Shown piece after piece: positions 6,158-6,279 of a stretch of 6,279 nt of DNA (positions within the stretch are counted from its first letter, which is position 1; every line of letters begins with the position of its first letter). The notes beneath the pieces were generated by a model that was not told the origin of the DNA, searched no databases, and was given only the letters and a program-made list of their open reading frames with translations. This DNA comes from Gammaproteobacteria bacterium (GTDB lineage Bacteria; Pseudomonadota; Gammaproteobacteria; HK1): the NCBI GenBank assembly GCA_020444775.1, contig JAGRHX010000424.1, positions 1 through 6,279 on the forward strand. The letters are read 5' to 3'. A program made the position numbers and the translations under genes.

Positions 6158-6279
6158 ATGGTCGAACGCCAATACGCCGCCCGCATTGAGTCCCTCGACG
6201 AGACCACAGCGCTGCCCGACGGGCTCGACAATCAGGCCTCGGATCAGCTCACCCTGGCGCGCCGACTGGACCAGACCCT
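6158..6279 (+). CDS. Unidentified protein, first 40 residues only; 3' end outside the window
   Basis: ATG 6158 is preceded by AGAGGA (6145-6150) with a 7-base spacer, a good ribosome binding site, and by a sigma-54 promoter at the right distance, so this is very probably a real gene start. The visible N-terminus (MVERQYAARIESLDETTALP, then GLDNQASDQLTLARRLDQT) is polar and acidic. It has no signal peptide or membrane segment and no motif I recognise. The gene stays open to the window edge. Nothing can be said about its function from this fragment except its probable activator-dependent transcription. Confidence 0.7.
   Translation, partial: MVERQYAARIESLDETTALPDGLDNQASDQLTLARRLDQT

Overview
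The window is a stretch of high-GC (roughly two-thirds G+C by eye), tightly packed bacterial chromosome with every supported gene on the + strand. The LpdA tail resembles the E. coli enzyme closely. Together with the high GC, this suggests a gammaproteobacterium. A Chromatiales-like purple sulfur bacterium is a guess from overall style, not something the sequence proves. There are no insertion sequences, CRISPR arrays, tRNAs or rRNAs.

Layout. (1) Positions 1-821 are the C-terminal half of dihydrolipoyl dehydrogenase (LpdA), the E3 flavoenzyme of 2-oxoacid dehydrogenase complexes. (2) After 53 bases comes a YbfF/ABHD11-type alpha/beta-hydrolase (875-1672). (3) Its stop codon overlaps, in an ATGA, the start of an exported phytase-like esterase-family protein (1669-2739). 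These three genes look like one transcription unit. (4) A 347-base gap follows (2740-3086), with a GC hairpin just after the stop, a less GC-rich promoter-like patch near 2885-2936 and a small perfect dyad. (5) The largest gene (3087-5990, 967 aa) encodes an unusual soluble multidomain protein: a cyclic-nucleotide-binding domain, a rhodanese domain with an atypical active-site loop, a proline-free coiled coil of about 310 residues, a low-complexity Pro/Ala/Ser/Thr linker of about 230 residues, and a second charged coiled coil. (6) The last 167-base gap carries a good sigma-54 (-24/-12) promoter with a near-consensus IHF site just upstream. It drives an unidentified gene of which only the first 40 codons are visible (6158-6279).

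How the genes may work together. LpdA reoxidises lipoyl groups. The neighbouring hydrolase belongs to the family whose mitochondrial member ABHD11 has been linked to keeping 2-oxoglutarate dehydrogenase lipoylated, so this neighbourhood may reflect a shared function. The cNMP/rhodanese/coiled-coil protein is the most novel item. It has no DNA-binding domain, so it is not a Crp-type regulator. It looks like a long scaffold or mechanical protein with a nucleotide- and possibly sulfur/redox-sensing head. The sigma-54 promoter places the last gene under activator-dependent control, separate from the genes before it.
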